A stretch of DNA of 43,123 nucleotides from Multifurca ochricompacta (GCA_022496185.1 WTXG01000288.1:1-43123), one strand, 5' to 3'; positions 9,903-20,978 are shown, counted from the first letter of the stretch. Numbers and translations are program-made. Notes: a model not told the origin generated them from the letters alone.

Positions 9903-10400
9903 TGTTGAACACAGAAGATGTTCGGTGATGCTTCAGGCATCAGGTGATTAGATTAGCTGCTTTGTAGATTAGATTAGATTCCGGAGTTTCGGACTTTTAC
10001 TATATCTTTATTACTTTCTTTCTCACATTCCGCAGTAGCTGACTGATGCACCATGTAACATGTGATTTCTGTAGTGGCCAATGGCCTTTCTCCCTCATGT
10101 TTATTGTTTGGACTCTGTCCGGCACTTGTGGACTTATTCCCAGTGCACAGACCATCCCTTCTAAGAGTATATAAGGGTGTCTGTTTCGTCCTCTACACTT
10201 CAGAGTTTCTTCTACCTCTGAAGTGTAAGTCGTCCTCTCTACTATCATCACTACCTTAGACTAACTCTGTATATAGAACTTGTCTTTCTAGGTGTGTAGT
10301 ATAGTATAATAGAGTTTCTTCTACCTCTGAAGTAACTTGTCTTTCTAGCCTTAACTGCTAACTTCACAGTCAGTATGCTGCGCCTCATGCCTGTTCGACA
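9903..10400 (+). repeat. copia-1 3' LTR (498 bp)
   Basis: It begins TGTTGAACACAG and ends CTGTTCGACA, and is preceded by the purine-rich AGCATGGAGGGA. It is homologous over its length to the solo LTRs at 11460-11976 and 12763-13277, which define the termini. TATA box and hairpin are listed separately. Confidence 0.88.
10168..10226 (+). promoter_or_regulatory. copia-1 LTR TATA box followed by an 11-bp hairpin
   Basis: TATATAAG starts at 10168. A hairpin with stem ACACTTCAGAG (10195-10205) and CTCTGAAGTGT (10216-10226) and a 10-nt loop begins 27 nt later, about where transcription should start. The sister LTRs keep it: TATA 11736 with stem 11764-11773/11784-11793, and TATA 13039 with stem 13066-13076/13087-13097. 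Confidence 0.65.
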
Positions 10401-11018
10401 TGGTAGACCTCAGTGTTGGACTTATCATCTCCACATCATTCCAAGATCATCCTGACCTTGTCACTGTGACCTAGCTGCCTGCACTCAACTGCATATGCCC
10501 CTCTGAGTGTAACATTTGACCCCCCTCATCCCTATGGTCCCCTCCCTCTCATGTGACCCATTCACACACCACTCTTCATACTATTCCTTCTTACCCCCCA
10601 TCTGACCTTCCTCCAAAGGCCCCACTTCCATCCACACTACTTTCCAAAAAACTGACAAAGGAAGATAAACCATGGCTCAACCAATGACCAGACAGGCACA
10701 CCTGTGCCAGCCATTGGGTCACCTTCTTCATGCTCTTCCTTGGTGCCTGTGGTGCTGGCATGCTGTGCTGGACCAGGTATCAAAGTGTGTGAGACATGAT
10801 GATAGACCTCAGTCAACTGTGCAGTGTTATGGAGGATACTTTTGACAACTTGGACATTGACAATGGCAGCACCTGGATGCGAGATGTGGAGATGAGTGGC
10901 TTTGGGTATGTACTCACCTTTCCAAAGGCTTTCAATATCACAGGACTAACATTTGTCATTCACCTTGCAGGCATGGTGCCCCTTTCACTCAAAAGACTGA
11001 ACTGGCTGACCTCCTGTG
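10401..11018. other. Unassigned sequence between LTRs
   Basis: The stretch has C-rich, CT-rich runs and no long ORF. At 10796-11010 a short plus-strand frame (MEDTFDNLDIDNGSTWM) is followed by an intron-like segment beginning GTATGTACTC and ending CTTGCAG. This could be a gene or element fragment. I cannot assign it. Confidence 0.4.
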
Positions 11019-12119
11019 TGTCATGACCCTTGCCTAGTGACCCTCTTTTCTTTACTCTTCCTAACCCAAATCCTTCTCTTCTGCCTACATTACACTTTCT
11101 GATCATGTCCCCTTCCTGGGATCCATCACATGCCTTGCATCCATCCCTGTGACCGCCTTTGGACCTGTTGACTCAATGTTTGCTTATGATTGCTCTCTTA
11201 TCTCTCCTTATCTCTATGACCAGACATTTACTTAATTCCCTATCAGAAGCCAGGCTCTATGCCATCTGCTTTCATATATTTGGGCCCACTTGACTCTGTG
11301 ATTCTTATCTCATAGATGCCCACCACATTATGTATATAAAGTCTGCTGTAACTACATTGTAGACTTCAGACTCAACTTATTGAATACATCAGTGCTTGTC
11401 TTCTGGACATTCTCCTTGAACTCTGATTTGCCCATCTCAGTGCTTTTGGCACTTTTCCATGTTGACACAGGACATGTCTGGAGATGCTTCAGGCATCTAA
11501 GGATCACTTTAGCTGTAGATAAGATTAGATTAGGTTCCGGAGTTTCGGACTTTTTACAATATCTTTATTACATTTCTTTCTCTCCTTACTCAGCTGATTA
11601 GTGATGTACTTAGTAATGCGCAGTAAGCACATGATATCTCTTTGGCCAATGGCCTTTATCCCTCTCTGTTTAATTATCTGGCACTTGTGGACTTATTCCC
11701 AGTGCGCACAGACCATTTCCCCTGGCCCCCATGGGTATATAAGGGTGTCTGTTTCGTCTCTTTCACTTCAGAGTTCTTCTAACCTCTGAAGTGTAAGTTC
11801 CTTCTTATTTACTCTCTACTACCTTTAGACTAATGCTCTATGTAGACTTGTCTTTGTTCTAGGTCAGTAGTATAGTATAATATAGAGTTCTTCTAACCTC
11901 TGAAGTACTTGTCTTTGTTCTAGCCTAACCTGCTACTAACGACAGTCAGTATAACCAGCAGCATGATTGTTTGACATTCCACTCAACATCATCTTAGGGA
12001 ACAGCCCCTTTGACCTTGACTTGTCCCCATTACTCCAAGAGGTCTTATTGGTCTCTTATCTGATCACAAACAAAAGCTGTCACACAAGTCATGTGGAACA
12101 TCCTGCACTGGACATAACA
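11019..12119 (+). repeat. Old gypsy solo LTR, split by a copia solo LTR
   Basis: It begins TGTCATGACCC and ends GGACATAACA and matches the E1/E2 LTRs in plus orientation. Without the 522 bp of the copia insertion it is 579 bp, close to E1. It keeps a TATA box (11333) and a one-base variant of the self-priming 11-mer, AGACTCAACTT (11368), 35 nt apart. The flanks CTGTG and CATGG match poorly, so the target duplication has decayed. Confidence 0.8.
11460..11976 (+). repeat. copia-1-family solo LTR (517 bp)
   Basis: It begins TGTTGACACAGG and ends TTGTTTGACA, with a perfect 5-bp duplication TTCCA (11455-11459, 11977-11981). It is inserted in the gypsy LTR. The internal region was presumably lost by LTR-LTR recombination. 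Confidence 0.88.
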
Positions 12120-13512
12120 CATGGGAACAGCAGGCTCCACATGAGTCAGAGTCAGTGTGGGAATACTCCCACATGAGTCAGGATAACCATGGGAATGACA
12201 GGTCCCAAGGGTCAGGAAAGGGGTCAGGTGACTGGTCATATGATCTAAGTGGTCATGATCAAAGTCCAAGGTCACATGTTTGAGAGTCATGTGGTCTGGG
12301 GTCATGTGGTCAAGGGTCACAAGACAGGTCATAACTAAGTCCAAGTCATGTGCCTTCAGGTCACATGGTTCAAGGTCAGTACAAGCCAAAGTCATCTAGG
12401 TAGTCAGGTTTGGCAGGGACAATGTCAGGGATCCCATGGATGTCAGCCACAGGGACAGGGTTCAGGTGCTGGCCTATACAGAGGCCCAGCATTGGGGTGA
12501 GGTTTGGGTGCAGTCATCAGCAAGCAGCAGAACTACTGGGTGTATCAAATGCATGACAGGGTCAGGTCCTATGAGTGTCAAGTCACAGGCATCTGGTCAA
12601 GGTCCTACAGTCTGTACTGCAGGCACTGGGGTCAGGTGGGGGTCAGAGGTTGGGGTCCCAAAGCCAGAAGCTCAGGGCATCAAGAGGTGGTCCTAGGCAC
12701 ATAGGCCATAGGCATCAGGTCAGGGTCCTAAGGCATTCAGCCAAAGGCATCAGTGTCTGGTCTGTTGAACACAGGATGTGTTCAGTGATGCTTCAGGCAT
12801 CAGGAGATTAGATTAGCTACTTTGTGGACTAGATTAGATATTGGAGTTTCAGACTATTTACCATATCATTATTACTTTCTTTCTCACATTCCGCAGTAGC
12901 TGACTGATGTACCTTAGTAATGATGTACAAGCATGTGATTCCTTAGTGGCCAATGGCCTTATTCCCTCTTGTTTATTGTTTGGACTTCGTCTGGCACTTG
13001 AGGACTTATTCCCAGTGCACAGACCATCCCTTGGATTGTATATAAGGGTGTCTGTTTCGTCTCTTACACTTCAGAGTTTCTTCTGCCTCTGAAGTGTAAG
13101 TCCCTTCTCCTACTTACTATCATACCTTGAGACTAATGCTCTTAGTAGAACTTGTCTTTGTCTAGGTCAGTAGTATAGTAATACAGAGTTTCTTCCACCT
13201 CTGAAGTAACTTGTCTTTGTCTAGCCTAACCCACTAACACCTACAGTCAGTATGCTGCACCTCATGCCTGTTCGACATGGTCCTGGGCACATGGGCCACA
13301 GGCATCAGGTTGGAGTCCTAAGACATACTGTCAAAGGCATTAAGGAAGGTCCTAAGGCATACAGCCAAAGGTGTTGGGGTGGAGTCCTGAGGTATGCAGT
13401 GGAGAGTGTCAGAGTGTAGTCTGGGGCACACAGGCCACAATTGTCAGGAGGGATTCCAAGGCAACTAGCCAGGGATGTTGGGTTGTCAGTCCTAAGCATA
13501 AAGCTGTGGATA
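12120..13512. repeat. Degenerate minisatellite tract
   Basis: From about 12220 to 12370 the motif GGTCA recurs at short irregular intervals (GGTCACATG, GGTCATGTG). From about 12590 to 13500 a degenerate unit of about 40 bp built on GTCCTAAGGCAT and CAGCCAAAGGCATCAGG recurs. The copia solo LTR at 12763-13277 lies inside it. The open frames here are products of the repeats. Confidence 0.6.
12763..13277 (+). repeat. copia-1-family solo LTR (515 bp)
   Basis: It begins TGTTGAACACAGG and ends CTGTTCGACA, with a perfect 5-bp duplication TGGTC (12758-12762, 13278-13282). TATA box and hairpin are conserved with the copia-1 3' LTR. Confidence 0.9.
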
Positions 13513-14938
13513 GTGATTGGCAGGGGTAACCCTGGGGTATCCTCATTGGAACCCATACCCGTACCCGTACCCGTCACTACGGGTACGGGTAACCCGCAGG
13601 TTACCTGTGGGTCACCCGTGAAAACGCATGCAAGTTCTTTACTTGCATCACGCATTTCAGATACCTGGCCTGGGACTTCCCAGACCAAGAAGATACACAA
13701 CGTGTTCATTTGTGGCTGCTTAAGATCCCTCAATGACTCTTATTCTATGTTCAGAAGATTAAGATAATTCATTATTCCATTTTTATTTTATTATTCTGCT
13801 TTCAATTTTATACAAGCACAACTAAAATACAGTATACAGAGATGATTAGATAGGATGTTATAGAACATTGATGAAAAGCCTGTCAGATAACCACACAGAA
13901 TGCAAAAAAATTTGATGAACACATAGCAATTTGCAGGGGTAACCCCTGGGTAATTGTTTTGATACCTGGGTTACCCATAAAATGAAACGTGTGCAAGTTC
14001 TTTACTTGCATTGCACATTTCGAACATCCAGCCCAGGACATCCCGGTCAAGGAGATATGCACTTGGACACAACATGTTCATTTATGGCTACTCAAGATCC
14101 CTCAAAATTCCTATTTTATGTTCATAAGATTAAGATAATTTATTATTCCACTTTTATTTTATTATTCTGGTTTCAATTTTATATGAGTGTGACTGTTCTT
14201 TGCATTTCTGTGCATTTCAGATAAGTGGCCCAGGCCATCCCAGTCAAGGAGATAAGCACTTGGACACAATGCATTCATTTATGGCTACTCAAGATCCCTC
14301 AAATATTGTTGGTTTATGTTCAGAAGATTAAAAGGATCCTTTATTTACATTATTATTTTATTATTCTGGTTTCATTTCATACAAGCATGACTGTCCTTGT
14401 GCATTTAAGTCAACCTTCCTTAATAGGAAGGAGGTCAGACCACCATGCAATGCAATGTAGTTGCTGCCCCATGCAGCTTGTAGATACACGCGGGCCTTTT
14501 TTCAGTAAACTAATTTGATAATTAGATTATATTATAGTCTAAAGTAGTCTAGAGAGTATTTTAGATAGTGCCAGACCGGCAGAATTGGTCACACATTGAT
14601 AAAACAGGTGCATCATGATTTTCAAGAAGTGGATCACTGATAACACTTTTATTTTACATCACACTGTTAATCTGCTTTGATATTTCATATGATAATACTA
14701 GAACATATTTAAAGATGCCCTATAGCATACATCAGATGAGATCTTTTATTTTTGTGGCTGCAGATGTGTTTTATCTTAGAATTTCTACTGATCTTGTCAA
14801 TGCATGATTGGCACCTATACCTGCCAAACCTGCCACGCGGGTATGGGTTTCCACAGGTTGGGAGCTGTATACCCATACCCATACCCAGCAAAACCCATGG
14901 CGCTTACCCGCATGGGTATGAAAACCCTTGACAATCAC
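13513..14938. mobile_element. Putative non-autonomous DNA element flanked by TA
   Basis: The ends GTGATTGGCAGGGGT and, inverted, GTGATTGTCAAGGGT match at 13 of 15 positions and are flanked by TA (13511-13512, 14939-14940), as for Tc1/mariner-like insertion. It is 1426 bp without a credible ORF. Just inside each end are runs of CCCGTA or CCCATA units, partly palindromic (13557-13600, 14860-14890). A second copy of the left-end motif at 13930 suggests internal duplication. Confidence 0.5.
13620..14420. repeat. Three degenerate internal tandem copies
   Basis: A block of roughly 180-220 bp recurs at about 13620, 13985 and 14210. It contains GACATCCCAGTCAAGGAGAT, CATTCATTTATGGCTACT, CAAGATCCCTCAA and TTTATTTTATTATTCTG. 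Two copies begin with the small palindrome GCAAGTTCTTTACTTGC. No protein is evident. Confidence 0.6.
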
Positions 14939-14940
14939 TA

Positions 14941-15577
14941 GCTGTGAACAAGGGGGTTCAAGTGCCAAAGTGGTCAAGAGATGGGGGTTCAAGGGAATGG
15001 ACAGTCAAGAGTGGTGCAAAGGGAAGGGCACAGCAGGAAGGTGGAAAAAGAGTAGGGTTGTAACAATTATGGTAAAAAAACTGGACCAGACCAGACTTTA
15101 AAACACTAATTATGATCACAGCACAGCACAGTCCTTACAGTATTTAAGAACAATATTTTTGTATCTTATAATACAGTTGTTTTGACCAGATTTATCTTCC
15201 TACCTCAGGTTGCATTTCCACAATCTTATCTAATCTTTCCTTGTAATTGGGATTGTTGCACCTGTTACACAATTGTTATAAAGCAAATGATGCAGATGTA
15301 CAAAACATTGCAACAGTTTTGTTGCCCACTGTACATAACCAGCACAATATTCTACAATATGTAAAATTGGAGGGACACTACTGGAATATAACACATCTGT
15401 TACAAAGCAATATCAAACAAGGCAATTGTCAATCCCACTACTAACATAAAAGTGACAATACAGCTTTCCACATACACCCTGAATAGCACTGCCACACAAT
15501 GTGTAAACAACAGCTATCATCTCTGGAAAAAAAAGTGAAAATTACTCACAGCTGTATCCCATACCTGAGCAAAGATC
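14941..15577. other. 3' flank of the NLR gene
   Basis: AT-rich sequence without a credible ORF or repeat. It probably holds the 3' UTR and terminator of the minus-strand gene that ends at 15578. Confidence 0.4.
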
Positions 15578-18500
15578 TCACTCCTGGGTGGCCTTGCCCA
15601 TCTTAGACAGGACTATATTCAACTGCTTCTGATCCAAACCCTGCCAAACTGGAGCATGTGCTTTCTTGTGCATGGCAAGTGCCTTCTCAAACATGCTTCT
15701 AGCATCTTCTAGTTGTGACCTCTCCATATGCACTTTGCCCAGCCCATGTAAATCAGTCCCCTGACCCAAGACATCATTGGCAATCTTGTGAAATTTCAAG
15801 GCCTCTCTATATGAGGCCTCTGCCTCATCCAGTCTGCTCAGCCTCAAATACATGTCCCCAAGTCCAGAGTGATCATTTGCTTGCCCTAGGACAGAATTGG
15901 CAATCTTGTGAAATTTCAAGGCCTCTCTATATGAGGCCTCTGCCTCATCCAGTCTGCTCAGCCTCAAATACATGTCCCCAAGTCCAGAGTGATCATTTGC
16001 TTGCCCTAGGACATCATTGGCAATCTTGTGAAATTTCAAGGCCTCTCTATATGAGGCCTCTGCCTCATCCAGTCTGCTCAGCATCAAATACATGTCCCCA
16101 AGTCCTTTGTGATCATTTGCTTGCCCTAGGACATCATTGGCAATCTTGTGAAATTTCAAGGCCTCTCTATATGAGGCCTCTGCCTCATCCAGTCTGCTCA
16201 GCCTCAAATACATGTCCCCAAGTCCAGAGTGATCATTTGCTTGCCCTAGGACAGAATTGGCAATCTTGTGAAATTTCAAGGCCTCTCTATATGAGGCCTC
16301 TGCCTCATCCATCCTGCTCAGCCTCAAATACATGTCCCCAAGTCCAGAGTGATCATTTGCTTGCCCTAGGACAGAATTGGCAATCTTGTGAAATTCCAAG
16401 GCCTCTCTATATGAGGCTTCTGCCTCATCCAGCCTACTCAGCCCCAAAAATATTTGCCCAAGTCCTTTGTGATCATTTGCTTGCCCTAGGACATCATTGG
16501 CAATCTTGTGAAATTTCAAGGCCTCTCTATATGAGGCCTCTGCCTCATCCAGTCTGCTCAGCCTCAAATACATGTCCCCAAGTCCAGAGTGATCATTTGC
16601 TTGCCCTAGGACAGAGTTGGCAATCTTGTGAAGTTCCAATGCCTTTTGACATGAAACTTCTGCCTCATTTAGTGCACCTTCTAATTTATAAACTTCACTA
16701 AGATCTCTTAAAACTTCTGCATGCAGGGAACCATTATTATATGGGCTTGATGAACACAACCTCTCCATTTCTTGCATTTTAGCTTTTGCATTTTCAATGT
16801 CACTGGCATAATAGTACAGTCTTCCCCATGCCTGAAGACACCTTATCAGCACTGATGTGTCACTTGGCCTCTGTTGTAAGGTTTCAACAGTTTGGCTGAT
16901 CAACTTGTCTGAATGATCTCCTATGCCACCATGAAATTTTGTAAATGTGATAATGGCTTCAACTAGCTTTGAGTTATTCCCATAATTTGACCTCAGAAGA
17001 TCAAATAGTATGGCTTTTGTGTTATTCATTTCTAACACCATCTCAGCATGATACTTTGGCTGTGCTTCAGATGAATTAGAAGATGCCAGGTTTATGTAGA
17101 AGTCCTGGAGTAAATCTTTATATTTTGATGATATGACCTCCTGTTGATTACAGAAGTGACGAATGATTGGATGAGTTTGATATCTCTCTCCAATTACATG
17201 CACAAGGCTGCACTGCTGCAGGGTACGCAGGTTTGATAGAATGTCCATATCAACAAGGATCTCTTCAAATCTCCCCAGCTGCTCTGTATGAATTCCATCT
17301 GGTAACATGCTAAGAATTCCAAGTAAATCCTTAGCAGGTGGATTAGCTCTCATCCTGCCACTATCAATAGACAGTTGGATGGAATATTCAAGGTTTGATA
17401 GCCTATGGGTCTGACCCATTTGAATAAATTTGGTCTGGTTTTGATTCCACTCCTTCAGCAATAATGCAGGTGATGTTGCCTGGGCAAGATGAGCCAATAG
17501 GCTAACAGCGAGGGGAACATAGTCCACAGCTTTGATAAGTTCTTCTGCAGCAGCATCATAGTTCTGTTCAATTTCCTCCCAGATTTCTCTAGCAGCATCC
17601 TGGCTGAGGGTCTTCAATGGAGCCAGGGTAGGCTTTGTCCACAGAGTCTGGCCTGGCCGCATGGTGCCTCGCATGGTGATGAGTAAGGTGACAGAGTTGA
17701 GTGCTGTGACTCTTGAGAGTAGCTCCTCAACAGAATCTCTCATGTCACCAGCCTGGTCCCAAGGTGACTCAAAATTGTCTAGACAGATGATGCTATCCTT
17801 TGAACTCAATGCAGCATGGATATGAGACCAGGAAGCATCTGAGCCTCCATCCAAGATACCCAGTGTCTTCGCAAGCTCAACCAGGAGAGCACCAGATGAG
17901 AAGACTGATTCACAGGCAACAAAGTATCGAGCACCCCCAAATTGTTCTTGGACTTGGGGATGAGTGAGGGCTGCATTCACAAGAGTGGTTTTGCCATAAC
18001 CACCAGGACCAAGGATTGCAATGCGAGCAGGACGAGAGCCACGAATGCCTGTGAGAATCATGTGAACGATCTCAGCAAGTTCAGCATCACGCCCAAAGAA
18101 TATCTGAGGTGAACGTGGCTCCTGGGGTATAAACCTGGCTGATTGTCAGCATAGGAACACAGCATGATTGTTGACAAGAAAACCTACGTGATGACATTTG
18201 ATGGACCAGATGGACCAGCGGGGATGCCCTATCAAATTTATGAGAATTGCTACCACTGGTTATTAACAGCACACATACCTTGCGTCTTTCAGCGATTTGT
18301 TCAAAACGGGCATCTAGGGCCAACTCGGCCTGGAGGTGACAAATTAGGTGAGCAACACAGACAATAATTCAAAGGCGGACCTGGAAAGTTTGAAGCACAT
18401 TTGAAAGCTCGCCATCATACTGCTTGACCTTTCGTAGCAAGTCCTTGCGCAGAAGAGCCTTCCTAATATATCCTATTTCCGCGCTTTGCTTAAGCAGGCT

Positions 18501-19031
18501 TTCGATGCCATTCAATTCACTTGCGTACAATGAGCTAGTGAGAAACTATCATGAATATAGGGCGTACTTCTGAAGGGACCGTAGGATTGAGCGAAGACCG
18601 GGAGGGAGATCATTTTCCTCTAGGTTATATTTCTGGCACGACTCCCCGACATTCACAACGAGGCTGGCAACTCGACCAAGTTTGCGCATCACAACACCCC
18701 ACTCTTCCTTATTCTGCTTTATTTCCTGTCAGAAAAGTAGTAAGCACAAAAATCAAGTGAGGGAATGACCAGACGCTCACATCTCGCATGGTGAGAACTT
18801 GGAGTAGTAGGCCAGCAACGGGAGAAATGTAAGGTATCTTTGCCATCAGAGAGCTTGCCTCTTTCAAGGCAGCAAGAGAAGTTTCAATAGTGGTCATCGC
18901 AACGTCAACAGATCCTCCGATCGGCTCGGATGAGTGAATAGCTGGATAGGGCAGATCGATGAGCCATTGAGTAAGTTACGGGAGAGATACTTACGGACTG
19001 GTTGGCTACTCCTTTGTGATGCATGAAACAT
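15578..19031 (-). CDS. NB-ARC/TPR STAND protein (fungal NLR-like receptor), seven exons
   Basis: Exons are 19031-18995, 18941-18781, 18725-18569, 18534-18381 (or from 18519), 18329-18279, 18228-18188 and 18134-15578; introns are about 34-55 bp with GT..AG ends. The protein is about 1050 residues. The N-terminus is helical (ETSLAALKEASSLMAK; EIKQNKEEWGVVMRKLG) and resembles the four-helix modules of fungal NLRs. PQIFFGRDAEL marks the NB-ARC entry. Walker A is GPGGYGKTT (near residue 240), Walker B SIICLDNFES and a sensor-like LLITMRG follow. The C-terminus holds TPRs of 40 residues, seven with LGQANDH. Such proteins are ATP-switched signalling receptors; ligand and role here are unknown. Exon 3 seems to lack one base near 18600 (after NDLPP), so the copy may be broken or mis-assembled. 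A start at 19067 is also possible. Confidence 0.8.
15752..16631 (-). repeat. 120-bp tandem repeats encoding TPR units
   Basis: Seven near-identical 120-bp units encode 40-residue TPRs. Synonymous sites are nearly invariant, so the array was homogenised recently. Variation concentrates in two codons, IAN(S/D)V and DH(S/K)G. One unit (near 16380-16490) also differs in LGQIFLGLS and LEFHK. Confidence 0.92.
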
Positions 19032-19275
19032 CCTTCTGAATTTTTTTGTGAGTGAATTAGATTGCATTTTTCAACTTTGTAATAGCAGTAAGCAGTGGCT
19101 GGTAAACGTTCAGAAGAACGAGGGGGACGAGAGTTACACGCAGCACAGCCCACAGCCCATAACGTGACATGTGACCAATTACCCGTGACATGACACGAGC
19201 AGTCTGGTAGGTCGTCCTTATAAAGAGACACTGTCTCAGTTATCGTTCTCCCGTTCCTGGTTCTGCCTCCTTCCT

Positions 19276-20331
19276 GTGCAGATCACACAGGGACACGGCG
19301 GCCCTGTCGAGACTGTTTATATCACAAATGATTTGTTCCGCACGAGACGTGACAGGTTTTGCGGCCTTTCCACGTTACGTTTAATTATCTCATCTGTTGT
19401 GGCAGATGGGCGAGAAGATTATTCTCAGCAAGTTGGTGGTAGTGTTCTCTTCCTTCCTGTCGCTGATATTGCTGCCGTAGGACCCATCTTGAATGGATTG
19501 TAGATGCTGACTTGATTAACACTGCTTCGCCCCAACGCAAAGTTTTCTTTGCATCCGATTGAGGTCGAGGTGCCCAGTGCAAGCTAGATCGGATAGAAAA
19601 AATCCACTGATGAAGGGTGATAGTACTCCGCGTGCTTTCAAAGTATGTTGGTGAGGAAAAGTCCTTCAAGGCGTCTCTTTGTACTTCAAAACCACTTGCA
19701 CTCAAACACCGTCTCTCGTAACTTGTGGGAAGGCATTAACGAGGAGACCAGCACGAGCACAAGACACTGATTGTGTCATCATCACGGCTAACGTGGGACG
19801 TCCACAGGACTCGATATTCCAAGATTATGGATACCTGGGTCTCAAAAGTAGGTGATTAGCCCGAATGTGTTATAATCTGTACTACTCCTTACAGATAGAT
19901 GGGTCCCTGTAATCACGGTCATCGAGACGCCGACAGGCGTCAAAGTGCGCCAGGACCGCTTCCTTGAGGACGGACCAGCGAAGCTCAAAGACAATGAGAC
20001 GATCTGGTGGGGATCGTGTGTCTATGGAATTTTATGACCGATATGATACCACTGGTCTGTTCCACTGGGTTTAGTCACCGCATCAGCATCATTGGGACAG
20101 GCAATTGTCAGTAACAGCGCCGTACTCAAGACCCGCGAAGCTGAGTTCAAGCTTGACATAAGCAAGTCATTCAAAATCAGCGTAGACTCCAATGGCATCT
20201 GTAAGCCGTTTCTTAACCCTTATGCTTAATGCACCTTTGTCAACTTCTCGTTTATGCCTGTAGATTGCACGTTCTTTACCCCCGCTCGTCTCGTAGCCAT
20301 TGCGAGCGAATTTTCTTTACCACACGTATAA
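19276..20331 (+). CDS. Putative spliced gene of unknown function (model incomplete)
   Basis: Open segments join across intron-like sequences. DYGYLGLK continues after 19848-19894 (GTAGGT...TTACAG, 47 bp) into RWVPVITVIETPTGVKVRQD, and SFKISVDSNGI continues after 20201-20263 (GTAAGC...CTGTAG, 63 bp) into YCTFFTPARLVAIASEF, ending at a TAA (20329-20331). A further intron of about 107 bp starting with GTGTGT after ETIWWG would join these parts. The 5' part from Met 19276 (MQITQGHGGPVETVYITNDLF) has a frame break near 19500. A TATA-like TATAAA lies near 19221. No family is recognised. It lies head to head with the NLR gene. It may be a decayed gene. Confidence 0.35.
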
Positions 20332-20376
20332 CTGACACTATTACTGTAGTTATCTCACTACTCATTTAGGTCAAGA

Positions 20377-20672
20377 TAAAGAACGCAGCCTGAGGTTAGA
20401 TAATCCAAACTACCTAGAATGGTAGTTATAATTCAGTTATGTTGGTCAGAACTGAAGTGAACTGTACAGTAAAAGTGTCCTTTAAATACTGTAAACGAGT
20501 GTGCTTATAGTAACCAAGATAAAGAAGGATTGTGTCTAATCAAGTAAGGTATCAAACTATTCACAGGAAGGTGAAACGCAGTCCATGTGCTACTGCACAA
20601 CACACAACTCGCTTGTTAGTACCACACACTTAGTGATTGATCCGACCTGGCCATATTGATCCATTTCCGACA
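20377..20672 (-). repeat. copia-3-family solo LTR (296 bp)
   Basis: It is homologous to the LTR at 20979-21383 but lacks a 109-bp internal duplication. The 5-bp target duplication is CAAGA (20372-20376, 20673-20677). On the minus strand it begins TGTCGGAAATGG and ends CTTTA, so the terminal dinucleotide is TA rather than CA. Confidence 0.85.
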
Positions 20673-20692
20673 CAAGATACTAATATCATCAG

Positions 20693-20763
20693 TTTTGACC
20701 ATTCATAACTGAATTATCTTGCTACCTGTCTAGGTAGCTCTTATCTAACCTCAGCTGTGTTTA
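20693..20763 (+). repeat. Inverted diverged piece of the copia-3 LTR end
   Basis: The plus strand resembles the reverse complement of 20377-20455: GACCATTCATAACTGAATTAT, then CTAGGTAG and TTATCTAACCTCAG. It marks an older insertion of the same or a related family in the opposite orientation. Confidence 0.55.
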
Positions 20764-20954
20764 TCACTTCCATGTTTGAAGAATGACTTGCTTTAGTCAT
20801 GTGGAATGTCTCACAGTCAGTCAGTGGAGCCATGACAGCTTTCAGGCTTTGTCAATCAAGTCTCAGTGCAAACTCAGAGTCACCACTACCAGTATGCATG
20901 AACTCAGGACAAAAAAAACCTTTGCTCCCCTCCCCACTTCTCTGGTTTCTACAC

Positions 20955-20978
20955 TGTTATGTCTGGTGTGGGACATTC
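20955..20978 (-). repeat. Gypsy LTR end left of copia-3
   Basis: TGTTATGTCTGGTG and GGGACATTC match the terminus of the E2-type gypsy LTR (23144 onward). The copia-3 LTR begins inside this match, so copia-3 is inserted in an older gypsy LTR. The rest of that LTR is not visible in the window. Confidence 0.65.

Larger units (their letters stand above)
1..10400 (+). mobile_element. Ty1/copia element copia-1, 5' end outside window, split by gypsy E1
   Basis: A plus-strand copia polyprotein runs off the left edge (1-503) and resumes at 7974 after gypsy E1. Removing E1 and one TTGAT copy (499-503, 7969-7973) rejoins the reading frame in the linker between integrase and reverse transcriptase. The 3' LTR is 9903-10400, preceded by the purine tract GGAGGGA. 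The 5' LTR lies to the left of the window. The copy is dead: it has a frame change near 380-400 and a TGA at 8562-8564. Confidence 0.9.

Noticed and set aside
12436..12811. Three overlapping plus-strand ORFs
   Set aside because: They result from the GGTCA-rich minisatellite, and show no domain or conservation.
13557..13600. Possible internal telomere repeat
   Set aside because: The CCCGTA/GGGTAC runs are short, palindromic and differ from fungal TTAGGG; they sit inside a TA-flanked element.
15775..16620. Regularly spaced repeats that might suggest a CRISPR array
   Set aside because: Units are contiguous 120-bp coding repeats without spacers, in a eukaryotic gene.
15715..16701. Long plus-strand ORF of 328 codons with a regular repeat
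   Set aside because: It is the antisense of the TPR array; the 120-bp period keeps the opposite frame open. The minus strand has the motifs and introns.
19065..19231. Minus-strand ORF beginning at 19231 as upstream part of the NLR protein
   Set aside because: Its frame does not match exon 1, and the segment between 19231 and 19067 reads like promoter and 5' UTR.
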